From Paragemmobacter ruber (GTDB lineage: Bacteria > Pseudomonadota > Alphaproteobacteria > Rhodobacterales > Rhodobacteraceae), in contig NZ_JAAATW010000001.1 in NCBI RefSeq assembly GCF_009908315.1, positions 868,001 through 932,000 of the forward strand: a stretch of DNA of 64,000 bases, written 5' to 3'. Position 1 is the stretch's first letter; each line of letters starts with the position of its first letter. The notes beneath the pieces are model-generated. The model had not been told where the DNA came from, did not search any database, and worked only from the letters and a program-made list of their open reading frames with translations. Positions 33,867 through 48,321 of this stretch are shown one piece after another. Made by a program: the position numbers and the translations under genes.

Positions 33867-34232
33867 TCAGTCGATCTCCCAGTCTTCCTCATCGCGCAGC
33901 GGGCCGATCGCCGTCCAATCCGCGCGGATGCGCGCGATGCGCGTGTCGCCCCAGGTGCGGAACACCAGCTGGAACCCCGTCTCGGTCACGCTTTCTGCCG
34001 TCAGGTCGGCGCGCATGTTGGTACGGTGGTCCATGTCCCACAGCGATATGCCCACCATCACCGCCGGAACCCCGCGGAACGCCTCTGGAAAGGTCACAAG
34101 GAACCGGCTTTCCCGGTCCCCGCTGCCCGTCCACATCACGCCATCCGACGCGAAATCCGAAAACAAGACGCGCGAGCCCTGCAAGATCCCGATGGAGTTG
34201 GCCGACATGCGCTTCATCTTCGGTCGCTTCAT
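33867..34232 (-). CDS. H-type lectin domain protein
   Basis: A 121-residue protein whose bulk (GSRVLFSDFASDGVMWTGSGDRESRFLVTF...VMVGISLWDMDHRTNMRADL...FRTWGDTRIARIRADW) matches the H-type lectin fold first described in snail agglutinin and Dictyostelium discoidins. Bacterial members are common behind atp genes in this family, but their role is unknown. There is no signal peptide. Start 34232 has AGGTG upstream; ATGs at 34217 and 34208 are alternatives. It lies downstream of atpC beyond a hairpin. Confidence 0.78.
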   Translation of the reverse strand: MKRPKMKRMSANSIGILQGSRVLFSDFASDGVMWTGSGDRESRFLVTFPEAFRGVPAVMVGISLWDMDHRTNMRADLTAESVTETGFQLVFRTWGDTRIARIRADWTAIGPLRDEEDWEID

Positions 34233-34286
34233 TCTACACCTGCCACCCCCTACACGGCCGGAACCGGGCCGGGTGGCACCATAGCA

Positions 34287-34315
34287 GAAGGCCCCGCCAT
34301 GCAAGCGGGGCCTTC
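34287..34315 (-). terminator. atp operon terminator candidate
   Basis: An 11-bp perfect stem GAAGGCCCCGC / GCGGGGCCTTC with a 7-base loop lies about 28 bases past the atpC stop. It has no T tract but is well placed to end or attenuate the atp transcript. Confidence 0.55.
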
Positions 34316-34342
34316 GATATCCTATACGAAAGGACAGTCGGG

Positions 34343-34735
34343 TTAAACCCCGGCCGCCGCCCGCATCGCCAGCATGTCCGCCACCAGCTTGTCGGCGGCA
34401 TCCTTGTCCGACGCCGTCGCCGCCGCTTCTCGAGCCTCGGCGATCAGCGCATCGAACAGCGCGGCATTAGCCTCTTCCACCGGCACCGCACGCTCGGCCA
34501 GAACCGAAACGGCGCTCGCCGTGATGTCGGCAAAACCGCCCGTCACCACAAAGGATTGCACCCCGGTCGCGGAAACCGCCTTCAGGATGCCGGGGCGCAG
34601 CGTAGTGATGGTGGGGGCATGCCCCTCCATCGCCGTCAGGTCGCCATCGGCCCCCGGGATCTGCACCTCGCTCGCCGCGACGGAAGCCAGCTTCCGTTCC
34701 GGCGAGACAAGGTCGAATTGCAGCGTGCCTGCCAT
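34343..34735 (-). CDS. atpC: ATP synthase F1 subunit epsilon
   Basis: A 130-residue epsilon subunit. The N-terminal beta-sandwich reads [45 protein letters not shown], and the C-terminal helical hairpin is Ala-rich. It sits on the central stalk and can inhibit ATP hydrolysis. It is the last gene of atpHAGDC, 12 bases after atpD. Confidence 0.96.
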   Translation of the reverse strand: MAGTLQFDLVSPERKLASVAASEVQIPGADGDLTAMEGHAPTITTLRPGILKAVSATGVQSFVVTGGFADITASAVSVLAERAVPVEEANAALFDALIAEAREAAATASDKDAADKLVADMLAMRAAAGV

Positions 34736-34747
34736 CGGCCCGCCCCC

Positions 34748-37065
<2,318 letters not shown>

Positions 37066-37088
37066 CTGCCTTCTCCCTCAAGGGCCAA

Positions 37089-38627
37089 TCAGGCGAAGTC
37101 TTTGGCGAACGCATCAAGCTCCGCGCGGATCGCCTTCTCCAGATCGCCCGCCACCTTACGGTCGTTCTTGGTGATGTCCTCCAGCAGGCCCGCGCCCTTG
37201 GTGCGCAGGTGCTTCAGAAGACCGGCCTCGAACCGGCCCACATCCTTCACCGCGATCTTGTCGAGATAGCCGTTGGTGCCCGCATAGATCACGCAGACGA
37301 TCTCGGCATTGGTCAGCGGCGAATATTGCGGCTGCTTCATCAGCTCCGTCAGGCGCGCGCCCCGGTTCAAGAGCTGCTGCGTCGCGGCGTCGAGGTCCGA
37401 CCCGAACTGCGCGAAGGCCGCCATCTCGCGGTACTGCGCCAGTTCCAGCTTCACCTTGCCCGCCACCGATTTCATGGCCGAGGTTTGCGCCGAAGACCCC
37501 ACGCGCGACACCGACAGACCGGTGTTCACGGCCGGACGGATGCCCTGATAGAACAGTTCGGTTTCCAGGAAGATCTGCCCGTCGGTGATCGAGATCACGT
37601 TGGTCGGAATGAAGGCCGACACGTCGCCGCCCTGCGTTTCGATGATCGGCAGCGCGGTCAGCGACCCGGCCCCGAAATCCTCGTTCAGCTTGGCCGAACG
37701 CTCCAGCAGGCGCGAGTGCAGATAGAACACGTCGCCCGGATAGGCCTCACGCCCCGGCGGACGGCGCAGCAGCAGCGACATCTGGCGGTAGGCCACGGCC
37801 TGCTTGGACAGGTCATCATAGATGATCAGCGCATGGCGGCCGTTATCGCGGAAGTATTCCGCCATCGCGGTCGCGGCATAGGGGGCCAGGAACTGCATCG
37901 GCGCGGGATCCGATGCGGTGGCCGCCACCACGATCGTATAGTCGATCGCGCCCGTTTCCTCCAGCTTCTTCACCAGCTGCGCCACGGTCGAACGCTTCTG
38001 CCCGACGGCCACATAGATGCAGTACAGCTTCTTCGATTCATCCGAACCGGCGGCCTCGTTATAGACCTTCTGGTTCAGGATGGTGTCCAGCGCCACGGCG
38101 GTCTTGCCGGTCTGACGGTCGCCGATGATCAGTTCGCGCTGGCCACGGCCAACGGGGATCATCGCGTCCACGGCCTTCAGGCCGGTCGCCATCGGTTCAT
38201 GCACCGATTTGCGCGGAATGATGCCCGGGGCCTTCACATCGGCCACGCGACGCTCGGTCGCCTTGATCGGGCCTTTCCCGTCGATCGGGTTGCCAAGGCC
38301 GTCCACGACGCGGCCCAGCAGCGCATCCCCGGCCGGCACGTCCACGATGGACTTGGTGCGCTTGACCGTGTCGCCTTCCTTGATGTCCTGGTCCGACCCG
38401 AAGATCACGACGCCGACGTTATCGACTTCGAGGTTCAGCGCCATCCCGCGGATGCCGCCGGGGAATTCCACCATCTCGCCGGCCTGAACATTGTCCAGCC
38501 CGTGCACGCGGGCGATCCCGTCGCCGACCGACAGCACGCGCCCGACTTCTGCCACTTCGGCATCCTTGCCGAAGTTCTTGATCTGCTCTTTCAGGATCGC
38601 AGAGATCTCAGCAGCCTGAATTCCCAT
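37089..38627 (-). CDS. atpA: ATP synthase F1 subunit alpha
   Basis: A 512-residue alpha subunit with the non-catalytic nucleotide site [15 protein letters not shown] near residue 170, the arginine-finger region [14 protein letters not shown], and [37 protein letters not shown]. The ATG at 38627 overlaps the atpH stop (TGATG); a GTG one codon upstream is also in frame. Part of atpHAGDC. Confidence 0.99.
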   Translation of the reverse strand: MGIQAAEISAILKEQIKNFGKDAEVAEVGRVLSVGDGIARVHGLDNVQAGEMVEFPGGIRGMALNLEVDNVGVVIFGSDQDIKEGDTVKRTKSIVDVPAGDALLGRVVDGLGNPIDGKGPIKATERRVADVKAPGIIPRKSVHEPMATGLKAVDAMIPVGRGQRELIIGDRQTGKTAVALDTILNQKVYNEAAGSDESKKLYCIYVAVGQKRSTVAQLVKKLEETGAIDYTIVVAATASDPAPMQFLAPYAATAMAEYFRDNGRHALIIYDDLSKQAVAYRQMSLLLRRPPGREAYPGDVFYLHSRLLERSAKLNEDFGAGSLTALPIIETQGGDVSAFIPTNVISITDGQIFLETELFYQGIRPAVNTGLSVSRVGSSAQTSAMKSVAGKVKLELAQYREMAAFAQFGSDLDAATQQLLNRGARLTELMKQPQYSPLTNAEIVCVIYAGTNGYLDKIAVKDVGRFEAGLLKHLRTKGAGLLEDITKNDRKVAGDLEKAIRAELDAFAKDFA

Positions 38628-39187
38628 CACCCAACCTCTTTCATTGCATTCTGGAGAGCCGCGAGCTTCGCCTTGACCGACGTGTCGATCATGGTCGAGC
38701 CCAGCTTGACGACAAGACCACCGATGAGGCTTTCATCGACGGCAACCTTCAGTTTCACATCCTTGCCGACACGCGCCTTCAGCGTCGCGGCCAGTGCCTT
38801 GGTCTGCGCATCCGACAGCGCGGCGGCGGCGGTCACCTCGGCGGTCACCTCCCCCCGGTCAGCGGCGATGCGCGCCAGCACATCCGTCACCAGTTGCGGC
38901 AGCACGAACAGCCGCCGGTTCGCCGCCATCAGGGCCAGCGTGTTGGCGGTCAGCGCCGACAGTTTCATCTTCTTGGCGATGGCGCCCATGGCCGCCGCCT
39001 GATCATCGCGGCTGATCACCGGCGATGCGATCATCGCGGTCAGCTCGGGGCTTGCCGCCAGCGCCGCGGCCAGCGCTTCGGCATCCGCCTCCAGCCCCTT
39101 CAGCGCGTTGTCTTCCTTCGCCAACTCGAACAAGGCGGTGGCGTATCGAGAGGCTATGCCAGAGGAGATCGAAGCTGGTTCGGACAC
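38627..39187 (-). CDS. atpH: ATP synthase F1 subunit delta
   Basis: A 186-residue delta (OSCP) subunit linking F1 to the peripheral stalk. The start [25 protein letters not shown] and end [36 protein letters not shown] are typical. The start is GTG at 39187, chosen because GGAAGG lies six bases upstream and this gives the family N-terminus; the frame is open further upstream without homology. First gene of the F1 operon. Confidence 0.95.
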   Translation of the reverse strand: MSEPASISSGIASRYATALFELAKEDNALKGLEADAEALAAALAASPELTAMIASPVISRDDQAAAMGAIAKKMKLSALTANTLALMAANRRLFVLPQLVTDVLARIAADRGEVTAEVTAAAALSDAQTKALAATLKARVGKDVKLKVAVDESLIGGLVVKLGSTMIDTSVKAKLAALQNAMKEVG

Positions 39188-39760
39188 GTCAACCCTTCCG
39201 CTGTGTTGGCCCCGCCCCCGCACCGATTGGCACAGGTCAAGGGCATCCCAGGGCGCAGGGAGGCCCCTGCGTCTGTCAATTCGCGCGGTCTGTAGCAGAG
39301 GCGCCGTTAGCCCGCAACACGTAAGGTCGCGGGAATGTGAGGTTCGCACGCAGCTTTTACAAAGCCCCCGCCGCACCCCCCGCCCGCTGCGACCATTTGC
39401 GCAGCCCAAGGCCCGTCCAGCCCCCCTCCACCACATGCCGCGGCGCAGAATCAGCCCCTTCCGCAAGCCCAACCCGTCCCGGGCCTGACCCGGCGCCTTC
39501 CCCTCCGCCCTCACGGCAGCACACCACCCGGACACCCGCGCCAGCCAGAAGCCCCGGATCAAGCCCGGGGCGGCAGTCCCGCGCCCCAGCAGGCCTGCAG
39601 AACCGAACCCGCCCCTTCATCTTGGCCCCAAATACCCCCGGGGGGGGGGCGCGGCACGCGCCGGGGGGCTGGCCCCCCTCACGCCCGCAGCGTGCGGCAC
39701 GCGCGACGCGGGGAAAAAGCCGCATGCCGTCCCCGCCCGCGGGGGCGGCATTCCGCAAGA
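39188..39760. other. 573-bp gap upstream of the atp operon
   Basis: No convincing gene. The region must hold the atp operon promoter; a TTGACA box at about 39268-39273 on the minus strand is present but without a clear -10 partner. It also contains intergenic repeat copy 3 (39612-39637), followed by a C5G10 run and GC-rich partial palindromes up to about 39680. Open frames across it have no recognisable protein signal. Confidence 0.6.
39612..39637. repeat. intergenic repeat, copy 3
   Basis: The same element as 5534-5558 and 15263-15287 with one extra C in the GGCCC run. It is followed by a CCCCC-G10 tract and then by CGCGGCACGCGCCGGGGGGC, a pattern like that after 1150. Confidence 0.65.
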
Positions 39761-40525
39761 TCACCGCTCGCGCAGGTCCATCGCCGGTTCCGGCACACCT
39801 TTGCCCACGCCTTCCAGCACCTTCAGCGGGCGCCGCACCACCGCGCCCAACCCCCCGCGCGTCGGGGCATAGACCTGCTTTGATGCCTCAACCATCAGCA
39901 CGCCCCCCGCCAGCCACGGGCCGAAGCGCCGCCCGAAACCTTCCCAGAAATCCGCCGTCCGCAGCCAGAACCGCCCCTGCGACGGCGGCGCGAACAGCGC
40001 CGCACAGGTCCGCTCGGGCGTGAAGCCATGGCGTTTCAACTGCGTCTCCAGCTGTGTCATCGAATAGGGGCGGCCAAAGCCGAAGGGGGTGATGTCGCGC
40101 CGCGACCACAGGCCGGATCGGTTCGGCACCACGATCAGCGCCCGCCCCCCCGGCCCCAGCACCCGATGCGCCTCTTCCAGCACGGCGCCGGGATGCTCTG
40201 ATGTCTCCAGCCCATGCATCATCACCAGCCGGTCCACCATGCCCGTGGGCACGGGCCAATGCGTCTCTTCGCACAGGACGCTCACATTCTCCATGCCGGC
40301 AGGCCATGGCATCACGCCCTGCGGGCCGGGCATCAGCCCGATCACCCGGCGGCTCTCGGCCAGATAGGGCCGCAAAAGCGGCACCGCAAAGCCGAAGCCC
40401 GCCACCGTCTGCCCGGTCTGGACCGGCCACAGCCGCAGCACCTGATCGCGGATCGCGCGCTGCGCCACGCGGCCCAGCTGCGTGCGGTAATAGAAATTCC
40501 GCAGATCCAGCACATCAAGGTGCAT
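39761..40525 (-). CDS. SAM-dependent methyltransferase-like protein
   Basis: A 254-residue class I methyltransferase-like protein. It starts [32 protein letters not shown], has a loosely conserved motif I ([18 protein letters not shown], where the usual GxGxG is degenerate), [47 protein letters not shown] and a UbiE/type-11 C-terminal part. It is divergent from the glyoxalase II gene, a pairing common in alphaproteobacteria. The weak SAM-binding loop leaves activity and substrate open. Confidence 0.8.
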   Translation of the reverse strand: MHLDVLDLRNFYYRTQLGRVAQRAIRDQVLRLWPVQTGQTVAGFGFAVPLLRPYLAESRRVIGLMPGPQGVMPWPAGMENVSVLCEETHWPVPTGMVDRLVMMHGLETSEHPGAVLEEAHRVLGPGGRALIVVPNRSGLWSRRDITPFGFGRPYSMTQLETQLKRHGFTPERTCAALFAPPSQGRFWLRTADFWEGFGRRFGPWLAGGVLMVEASKQVYAPTRGGLGAVVRRPLKVLEGVGKGVPEPAMDLRER

Positions 40526-40588
40526 TGCGCTTGGCGTCCCCACCGGTCCAGTCTGGCGCCCAGCATAGCGAAACCCGGATCCAATACC

Positions 40589-41356
40589 ATGCCGCTTGAA
40601 CTCGTCACCATTCCCTGCCTGTCGGACAATTACGCCTACCTCCTCCATGACGCGCAAAGCGGCGCGACGGCGGTGGTCGATGTCCCCGAAGCCGCGCCGA
40701 TCCGCGCCGCATTGGACGAACGCGGCTGGCGGCTCAGCGACATCTGGATCACCCATCACCATGACGATCACATCCAGGGCATCCCCGACCTGCGCACCAG
40801 CACCGGCGCCCGGGTGACGGGCGCGGCGGCCGATGCCCACCGCCTGCCACCGCTCGATGTCGCCCTGCCCGACGAAGCCAGCTTCACCTTCGCCCGGTCA
40901 CAGGTCACAACCTTCCCCGTCCCCGGCCACACTGTGGGCCATATCGCCTATCACCTGCCCGACGACCGCCTCGCCTTCACCGGCGACAGCCTGATGTCGG
41001 CAGGCTGCGGGCGGCTCTTCGAAGGCACGCCCGCGCAGATGTGGGCCTCGCTCTCGCGGCTGGCGAAACTGCCCCCCGACACGCTCATCTGTTCGGGTCA
41101 CGAATACACCGCCTCGAACCTGCGTTTCGCGCTCACCCTTGAACCCGCCAACCCCGCGCTTATCTTGCGTAACGACCGGGTCATCGTGGCGCGCGGAGAA
41201 GGCCGTCCCACCCTGCCCGTGCCATTGTCCCTCGAACTGGAAACCAACCCGTTCCTGCGTGCGCATCTTCCCGAACTGAAAGCCGCGATCGGCCAGCCCG
41301 ATGCCAGCGACCTCGCCGCTTTCACCGACATCCGCGCCCGCAAGGACAGGTTCTGA
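40589..41356 (+). CDS. gloB: hydroxyacylglutathione hydrolase (glyoxalase II)
   Basis: A 255-residue metallo-beta-lactamase-fold enzyme that hydrolyses S-lactoylglutathione to lactate and glutathione. The binuclear metal motif THHHDDH is at residues 55-61. [11 protein letters not shown] and [18 protein letters not shown] supply further ligands, and the C-terminal HAGH domain ([20 protein letters not shown]...ETNPFLR) binds glutathione. The ATG at 40589 gives the standard [18 protein letters not shown] start. Confidence 0.96.
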   Translation: MPLELVTIPCLSDNYAYLLHDAQSGATAVVDVPEAAPIRAALDERGWRLSDIWITHHHDDHIQGIPDLRTSTGARVTGAAADAHRLPPLDVALPDEASFTFARSQVTTFPVPGHTVGHIAYHLPDDRLAFTGDSLMSAGCGRLFEGTPAQMWASLSRLAKLPPDTLICSGHEYTASNLRFALTLEPANPALILRNDRVIVARGEGRPTLPVPLSLELETNPFLRAHLPELKAAIGQPDASDLAAFTDIRARKDRF

Positions 41357-41427
41357 ACAAACTCTGCATCCGCTGGATCACTTTTTGCAGCAACGGTGCG
41401 GCAAACCGCAATGCGGCCCAAAAAACC

Positions 41428-41459
41428 CTTGAAGTGGGGCGAAATAAGCCGAACTCTAA
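41428..41459 (+). promoter_or_regulatory. possible heat-shock type promoter of clpA
   Basis: CCCTTGAAG matches the -35 box of RpoH (sigma32) promoters of alphaproteobacteria. The -10 partner is unclear (CTCTAA about 20 bases further). Tentative. Confidence 0.28.
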
Positions 41460-41473
41460 GGTCATGAGGCCGC

Positions 41474-41502
41474 GGTTCGGCGGGGCTCGATCCCCGCGAA
41501 CC
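41474..41502 (+). other. hairpin in the clpA leader
   Basis: GGTTCGgCGGGG pairs with CCCCGCGAACC around a CTCGAT loop, with one bulged G. It ends about 10 bases before the clpA ribosome site and may affect translation or mRNA stability. Confidence 0.4.
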
Positions 41503-41525
41503 CTGATGAACAGGAGCACCCGAAC

Positions 41526-43840
<2,315 letters not shown>

Positions 43841-43844
<4 letters not shown>

Positions 43845-44800
43845 TCCGCACCACGGCAGCACTGACATTGGCCCTCGCCCTTCCGGCGGGGGCCTTTGAT
43901 TTTGCCCAGCCCATCGCCTGCACCCTTGGCCGCGATTGCCACATCCAGAACCATTTCGACCGCGACCCCGGCCCCGGCGCGGCAGATGTCGCCTGCGGAC
44001 ATCTCACCTATGATGGCCATGACGGCACCGACTTCGCGCTTCCCGACCTTGCCGCCATGCAGGCGGGCGTGGCCGTCCTCGCCGCCGCGCCCGGCACCGT
44101 GCGCGGCGTGCGCAACGGGATGCCCGACATCCGCGTGACCGATCCCGCCGCCCCGCCGCTGGAGGGGCGCGATTGCGGCAACGGCGTCGCCATCGACCAT
44201 GGCGACGGATGGGAGACCCAGTATTGCCACCTGCGGCAAGGCAGCCTCACCGTCGCCCCCGGCGACCGGGTGGCGGCGGGTCAGCAGATCGGCCTTGTCG
44301 GCCTGTCGGGCAATACGGAATTCCCCCATGTCCATCTGGCGATCCGCAAGGATGGGGTGGCGCTCGATCCCTTCGCCCCGGATCCCGCCTCCGCCTGTGG
44401 CGCAGCCCCGCAAGATACGCTGTGGGCAGACCCGATCGCCTATGATCCCTTCGGCTTCACCGGCGCGGGATTCGCCACCGACATCCCGCTGTTCGACGCC
44501 ATCAAGGCGGGCTTGCCATCCCCCGCCACCCTGCCCGCCGATGCCCCCGCCCTCGTGATTTGGGCGGCCTATTTCGGCCCCCGCACGGGCGATCAACTCA
44601 CCCTCGCCATCACCGGCCCGGGCGGAGAGGTGATCCGCGAAACCCTGACCATCGACCGCACCCAGGCGCAGGCCTTCCGCGCCATCGGCAAACGCCAACC
44701 CCCGGGGGGCTGGCCTGCGGGCCGCTATGACGGCGCGGTGACGATGACACGCGACGGGCAATTGCTGGGCGAACAGAGCTTGAGCGTGACCATACCGTAG
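43841..44800 (+). CDS. exported M23 (LytM-type) metallopeptidase
   Basis: A 319-residue protein with a short signal peptide (MIRTTAALTLALALPAGA) and a LytM/M23 domain. The zinc ligands are His60 and Asp64 in GHDGTDFA and His165 of HVHLA (163-165). The core GDRVAAGQQIGLVGLSGNTEFPHVHL is canonical. It would cleave peptidoglycan peptide bridges in the periplasm or act as an amidase activator. A C-terminal Ig-like part follows. Its start overlaps the clpA stop, and its TAG stop lies inside the GTAGGATGGGC palindrome. Confidence 0.9.
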
Positions 44801-44825
44801 GATGGGCAATGCTGCCCATCCTACG
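44796..44825. repeat. GTAGGATGGGC palindrome, copy 2
   Basis: CGTAGGATGGGCA and its exact complement flank ATGC (13-bp stem). The element includes the TAG stop of the peptidase gene. It shares an 11-bp arm core with copy 1 at 11100-11126. Confidence 0.65.
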
Positions 44826-44855
44826 CGGGCCGTCCCGGCGCAGGGACGCCCGACC

Positions 44856-46448
44856 TCAGCGTTCGGTCAGCTTCAGCTCGATCCGCCGGTTCTGCGCCCG
44901 TGCGGCCGGGTCCGACCCCGCCGCCACCGGGCGATACTCCCCGAACCCGGTCGCCGCCAGCCGGTCAGGCGGAAAACCAAGTTCCTCCTGCATGTAGCGC
45001 ACCACCGACAGGGCCCGCCCCTGCGACAGTTCCCAATTGTCCGCGAACTCCCCCAGACCCGACAGCGGCACATCATCGGTATGGCCATCCACCCGGATGA
45101 TCCAGTCGATCTCGGGCGGGATATCCCCCCTGATCTCATTCAGGATTTCCACCACCCCGGCGATCTGCGCCTGCCCCTCGGGCGCCAGTTCCGCCGCCCC
45201 CGGCTGGAACAGCACCTCGGACGAGAATACGAACCGATCCCCCACCACCCGCACGCCCTGCCGCCCTTCCAGAAGCGTGGACAATCTGCCGAAAAACTCC
45301 GACCGATACCGCGCCAGATCGGCATTCTCCGCCGCCAGCCGCGCCGCCTCGGCCGCCTCCAGCTCGGCCCGCCGCCGCTGTTCGGCGGCCACTTGCGCCA
45401 GTGCCGCGTTCAACTGCGTGCCCAGCGAGTCTAGCTGCACCTGCGCCGCCTCGTCCCGCGCCGCGCTTTCGTCCAGCACCGCCTGCAACTGCGCCAGTTG
45501 CGACCGCAGCGCCCCGATCTGTTCGTTCAGCAGGGCCACTTTCCGCTCTGCCTCCACGGACTTGGCCTGTTCCTCGGTCAGCGCGCGTTCCGCCGCCGCC
45601 AAGGCCGCATCGCGGCTGTCCTGCCCATCCACCGCCTGCGCCGCCTCGGTCTGCGCCGCGGCAAGCAGGGTCAGCGTCTCTTCCGCCCGCCGCCGCTGTT
45701 CCTCAAGCGCCAGCGTCATCGCCGCCAGTTCGTCATCTGCACCGCGCAGCCGTTCCCGCAGTTCCTCCAGCGCCGCCGCATCCACCAGCCGCGCTGCCTC
45801 GGCCTCGGACAGCTGCGCCTCGGCCCCCTCGGCCCGGCTGCGCAGCGATGCGATCAGCGCCTCCACCGCCGCCCGCCGCGCCGCCATCAGACGCGCGGCC
45901 TCGGCATTGGCATCCACTTCCTCGCGCGCCTGCGCCAGCGCCAGTTGCAGCGCCTCCTGCTCGGTGATCAACCTTTGCTGCGCCTCTTCCAGCGCCTGAA
46001 CCGAGGCCGTCAGATCCGTCACCTGCTCGCGCGCCGCATCGCGTTCCGCCAGAAGCGACGCCACCTGCGCCTCGAAAGACGCGATCCGGCCCTGCGCCGC
46101 CTCCAGCGCGCCCTCGGCTGTGGCCAACTGCCCCGTCAGCGTGGTGATCAGCGCCGCCTGCCGCTCCCCCTCTGCCTGCGCGGCGGTGAGAGAGGCGGTC
46201 AGCGCCCCCACCTGATCCTCCAGCCCCGCCGCGCGCTGCCGCTCCAGCCCCAGCGCATCGGCAAGCTGCGCGATCTGGTCGGTCAGGCTGTCCAACTCAT
46301 TCGACTGGGTGGTGATCGTTTCGCGCAGCACCACCTGCATCACGGTGAAGATGGTCAGCACGAACATCATCACCATCAAAAGCGTGGTGACCGCATCCAC
46401 GAAGCCGGGCCAGATGATCGACGAATCGCGGCGGGAACGCAGCGCCAT
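44856..46448 (-). CDS. MotB/OmpA-like protein with long coiled coil
   Basis: A 530-residue inner-membrane protein. A single N-terminal helix with the MotB-type acidic residue Asp18 (WPGFVDAVTTLLMVMMFVLTIF) leads to roughly 330 residues of Ala/Glu/Gln/Arg-rich coiled coil (about 50-380). The C-terminal OmpA-family peptidoglycan-binding domain carries VDGHTDDVPLSG and ATGFGEYRPVA...RAQNRRIELKL. It pairs with the upstream MotA/TolQ-like gene, three bases away. Together they look like a proton-driven envelope motor of unknown output; no flagellar genes are nearby. Confidence 0.88.
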   Translation of the reverse strand: MALRSRRDSSIIWPGFVDAVTTLLMVMMFVLTIFTVMQVVLRETITTQSNELDSLTDQIAQLADALGLERQRAAGLEDQVGALTASLTAAQAEGERQAALITTLTGQLATAEGALEAAQGRIASFEAQVASLLAERDAAREQVTDLTASVQALEEAQQRLITEQEALQLALAQAREEVDANAEAARLMAARRAAVEALIASLRSRAEGAEAQLSEAEAARLVDAAALEELRERLRGADDELAAMTLALEEQRRRAEETLTLLAAAQTEAAQAVDGQDSRDAALAAAERALTEEQAKSVEAERKVALLNEQIGALRSQLAQLQAVLDESAARDEAAQVQLDSLGTQLNAALAQVAAEQRRRAELEAAEAARLAAENADLARYRSEFFGRLSTLLEGRQGVRVVGDRFVFSSEVLFQPGAAELAPEGQAQIAGVVEILNEIRGDIPPEIDWIIRVDGHTDDVPLSGLGEFADNWELSQGRALSVVRYMQEELGFPPDRLAATGFGEYRPVAAGSDPAARAQNRRIELKLTER

Positions 46449-46451
46449 GCC

Positions 46452-47630
46452 CTAGCCCCGCCCCACCGTGCCGCGCGACAATTGTCGGATCGCCGCCGTC
46501 AGCGCCGCCAGATCGGCGCGCAGATCGGCCAGCGATTCCTGCCGCCCCGCCGCCATTTCCTCAAGGATCTTGAGCAGTTGCACATCAATCGACCGCAGGC
46601 GCATCCGGCTTTCGGCATCCGCGCCCATCGCGCCCTCGCCGCCCCCGCCCGTCACGGCGGCGATCAGCCGCTCCTGCCCTTCGGCGATCCGCGCCAGCGC
46701 GGCGGCCATGTCGCCGCCCCCCTCGCGCCGCTCGGACAGCTTGCCGATGGCGCGGGCGAGATCGTCGATCTTGTCCTCCACCATCACGCGGGTGATGTCA
46801 GACTGGGTATAAAGCGATTGCAGCGCATCCATCTGCGCTTGGACCTGGTCCAGCACCGCCGCCATCGCCGCCGTATCGCCGCCCTCCCCCTCGCCCGACG
46901 ACAGGCTCACACGGGTGATCGACGACAGCCATTCCTCCAACTCGCGGTAGAACCGGTTCTGCCCATGCCCGGCGAACAGTTCCAAAAGCCCGATCACCAG
47001 CGAACCGGCAAGACCAAGGAGCGAGGATGAAAACGCCGTCCCCATCCCGCCCAACTGGCTTTCCAAGCCGGACATGAGCTTTTCAAAAACCTGCAACCCC
47101 GTCTCGCCCTCTTGCGGGGCCAGCGACCGGATGGTGTCCACCACCGCAGGCACGGTGGTCGCAAGGCCATAGAACGTGCCCAGCAGCCCAAGGAACACCA
47201 GAAGGTTCACCAGATAGCGCGTGATATCACGCGCCTCGTCGATCCGGGTGGCAACCGACTCCAGGATCGACCGCGAGGACGAGGACGATATCTGCATCTT
47301 CGCCCCGCGCGACCGCAGCAAGGATGCCAGAGGCGCCAGCAGGCGCGGCGGCTTCGTCGCATCGTGCCCCGGCACATGGCGGACGAAATCCTCGATCCAG
47401 CTGACCGATTGCATAAGGATCAGCACCTGCCAGAAACAGGTCAGCACGCCCAGCAGGAACACCCCGGCGATGAACCCGTTGAACAACGGGTTCGACTGGA
47501 AGATCCCCGCCACCTCGGTGTGGATCAGCCATGCCCCGCTGCCCACCAGAACGCTGACCAGCAGCATCATCACGATCTGCCGGATCGGCTGGCTGAAGGT
47601 GGGTGACGCTTCGGCGCGCTGCTTGTCCAT
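46452..47630 (-). CDS. MotA/TolQ/ExbB-like proton channel subunit
   Basis: A 392-residue membrane protein with helices at about 17-37, 49-73, 139-161 and 196-221. The last two carry the MotA/TolQ/ExbB signature (LLVFLGLLGTFYGLATTVPAV and LGGMGTAFSSSLLGLAGSLVIGLLELFAG). A 170-residue cytoplasmic tail with helical, Arg/Glu-rich segments follows. The ATG at 47630 was preferred over upstream codons because of the MDKQRAEA start. It forms an operon with the MotB/OmpA-like gene; the long tail is unlike TolQ or ExbB. Confidence 0.87.
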   Translation of the reverse strand: MDKQRAEASPTFSQPIRQIVMMLLVSVLVGSGAWLIHTEVAGIFQSNPLFNGFIAGVFLLGVLTCFWQVLILMQSVSWIEDFVRHVPGHDATKPPRLLAPLASLLRSRGAKMQISSSSSRSILESVATRIDEARDITRYLVNLLVFLGLLGTFYGLATTVPAVVDTIRSLAPQEGETGLQVFEKLMSGLESQLGGMGTAFSSSLLGLAGSLVIGLLELFAGHGQNRFYRELEEWLSSITRVSLSSGEGEGGDTAAMAAVLDQVQAQMDALQSLYTQSDITRVMVEDKIDDLARAIGKLSERREGGGDMAAALARIAEGQERLIAAVTGGGGEGAMGADAESRMRLRSIDVQLLKILEEMAAGRQESLADLRADLAALTAAIRQLSRGTVGRG

Positions 47631-47709
47631 CCGTCCTGCCCGTGTTCTGGCCTGTTTCCTGCCCGCCCACACCATAACAGGCGCAACGCCCCTGCCAAGA
47701 CGGCGCGGA

Positions 47710-48258
47710 TCAGCCTTCCGTCATCTGCACGATCGCGCGCACCCGCGCGGCCAGCCAATCCAGATCGGCATCCGCGATGCCCAGTTCCGCCAGATGCGCG
47801 GCGGTGGACCACAGGTAATCGCGGTTGGGGCCCCGCCCGCCCGTGGCCTGCGCAATGATCTGGGCCTGTTCCTCCAGCGCCAGCCCACCGCAGTACTGCA
47901 CATGATCGGGGTCGATCACATAGGCCAGCGCCTGCTCCACCCGCCCATCGGCCAGCGTCAGCGTCACCCACTCCTCGACATAGGCCGATGAGATCAGCTC
48001 TCGCTCCCGCAGCGCGGCAATCGTCGCCTCTTCCGCGCCCGGCGGCACGCGAAACGCGACACCATCGCAAAAGGCCCCCGCCGCCCGGTCGAGCGCCAGC
48101 ACCAGACCCGGCGCCTCGACCGTGCCGCGATGATGGATCGACCGCATGCAAAAGGACCGGTGCCACCCCTCCAGCCGCGCCACCGCACGCTCGGCCACCG
48201 GGAACCCCGGATGCCAGATCAGCGACCCATAGCCGAACACCCAAAGCGCCGCTGCCAT
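47710..48258 (-). CDS. gamma-glutamylcyclotransferase (ChaC-like)
   Basis: A 182-residue ChaC-family enzyme that degrades glutathione to 5-oxoproline and Cys-Gly. The substrate loop FGYGSLIW is at residues 8-15, followed by EGWHRSFCMRSIHHRGT and the catalytic Glu region ALRERELISSAYVEEW. The C-terminal YVIDPDHVQYCGGL and GPNRDYLW segments are family typical. It stands alone, divergent from the DUF2125 gene. Confidence 0.92.
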   Translation of the reverse strand: MAAALWVFGYGSLIWHPGFPVAERAVARLEGWHRSFCMRSIHHRGTVEAPGLVLALDRAAGAFCDGVAFRVPPGAEEATIAALRERELISSAYVEEWVTLTLADGRVEQALAYVIDPDHVQYCGGLALEEQAQIIAQATGGRGPNRDYLWSTAAHLAELGIADADLDWLAARVRAIVQMTEG

Positions 48259-48321
48259 TGGCTAGCCCTCCTTTCACCCCACCTGTAAACAGCAGGCGCA
48301 AGGCGAAGGAAAGGGTGCTGG

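Noticed and set aside
39357..39764. 135-codon minus-strand frame upstream of atpH
   Set aside because: Gly/Arg/Pro-rich without motifs and overlapping the intergenic repeat and G10 run; more likely non-coding.
41474..41502. tRNA-like T-arm (GGTTCG ... CGAACC)
   Set aside because: No acceptor, D or anticodon arms fit around it; it is a simple leader hairpin.
44856..47630. Zorya defence system
   Set aside because: The MotA/MotB-like pair fits only the motor part. No helicase, nuclease or other defence gene lies nearby, and in Zorya the long tail and domain layout differ.
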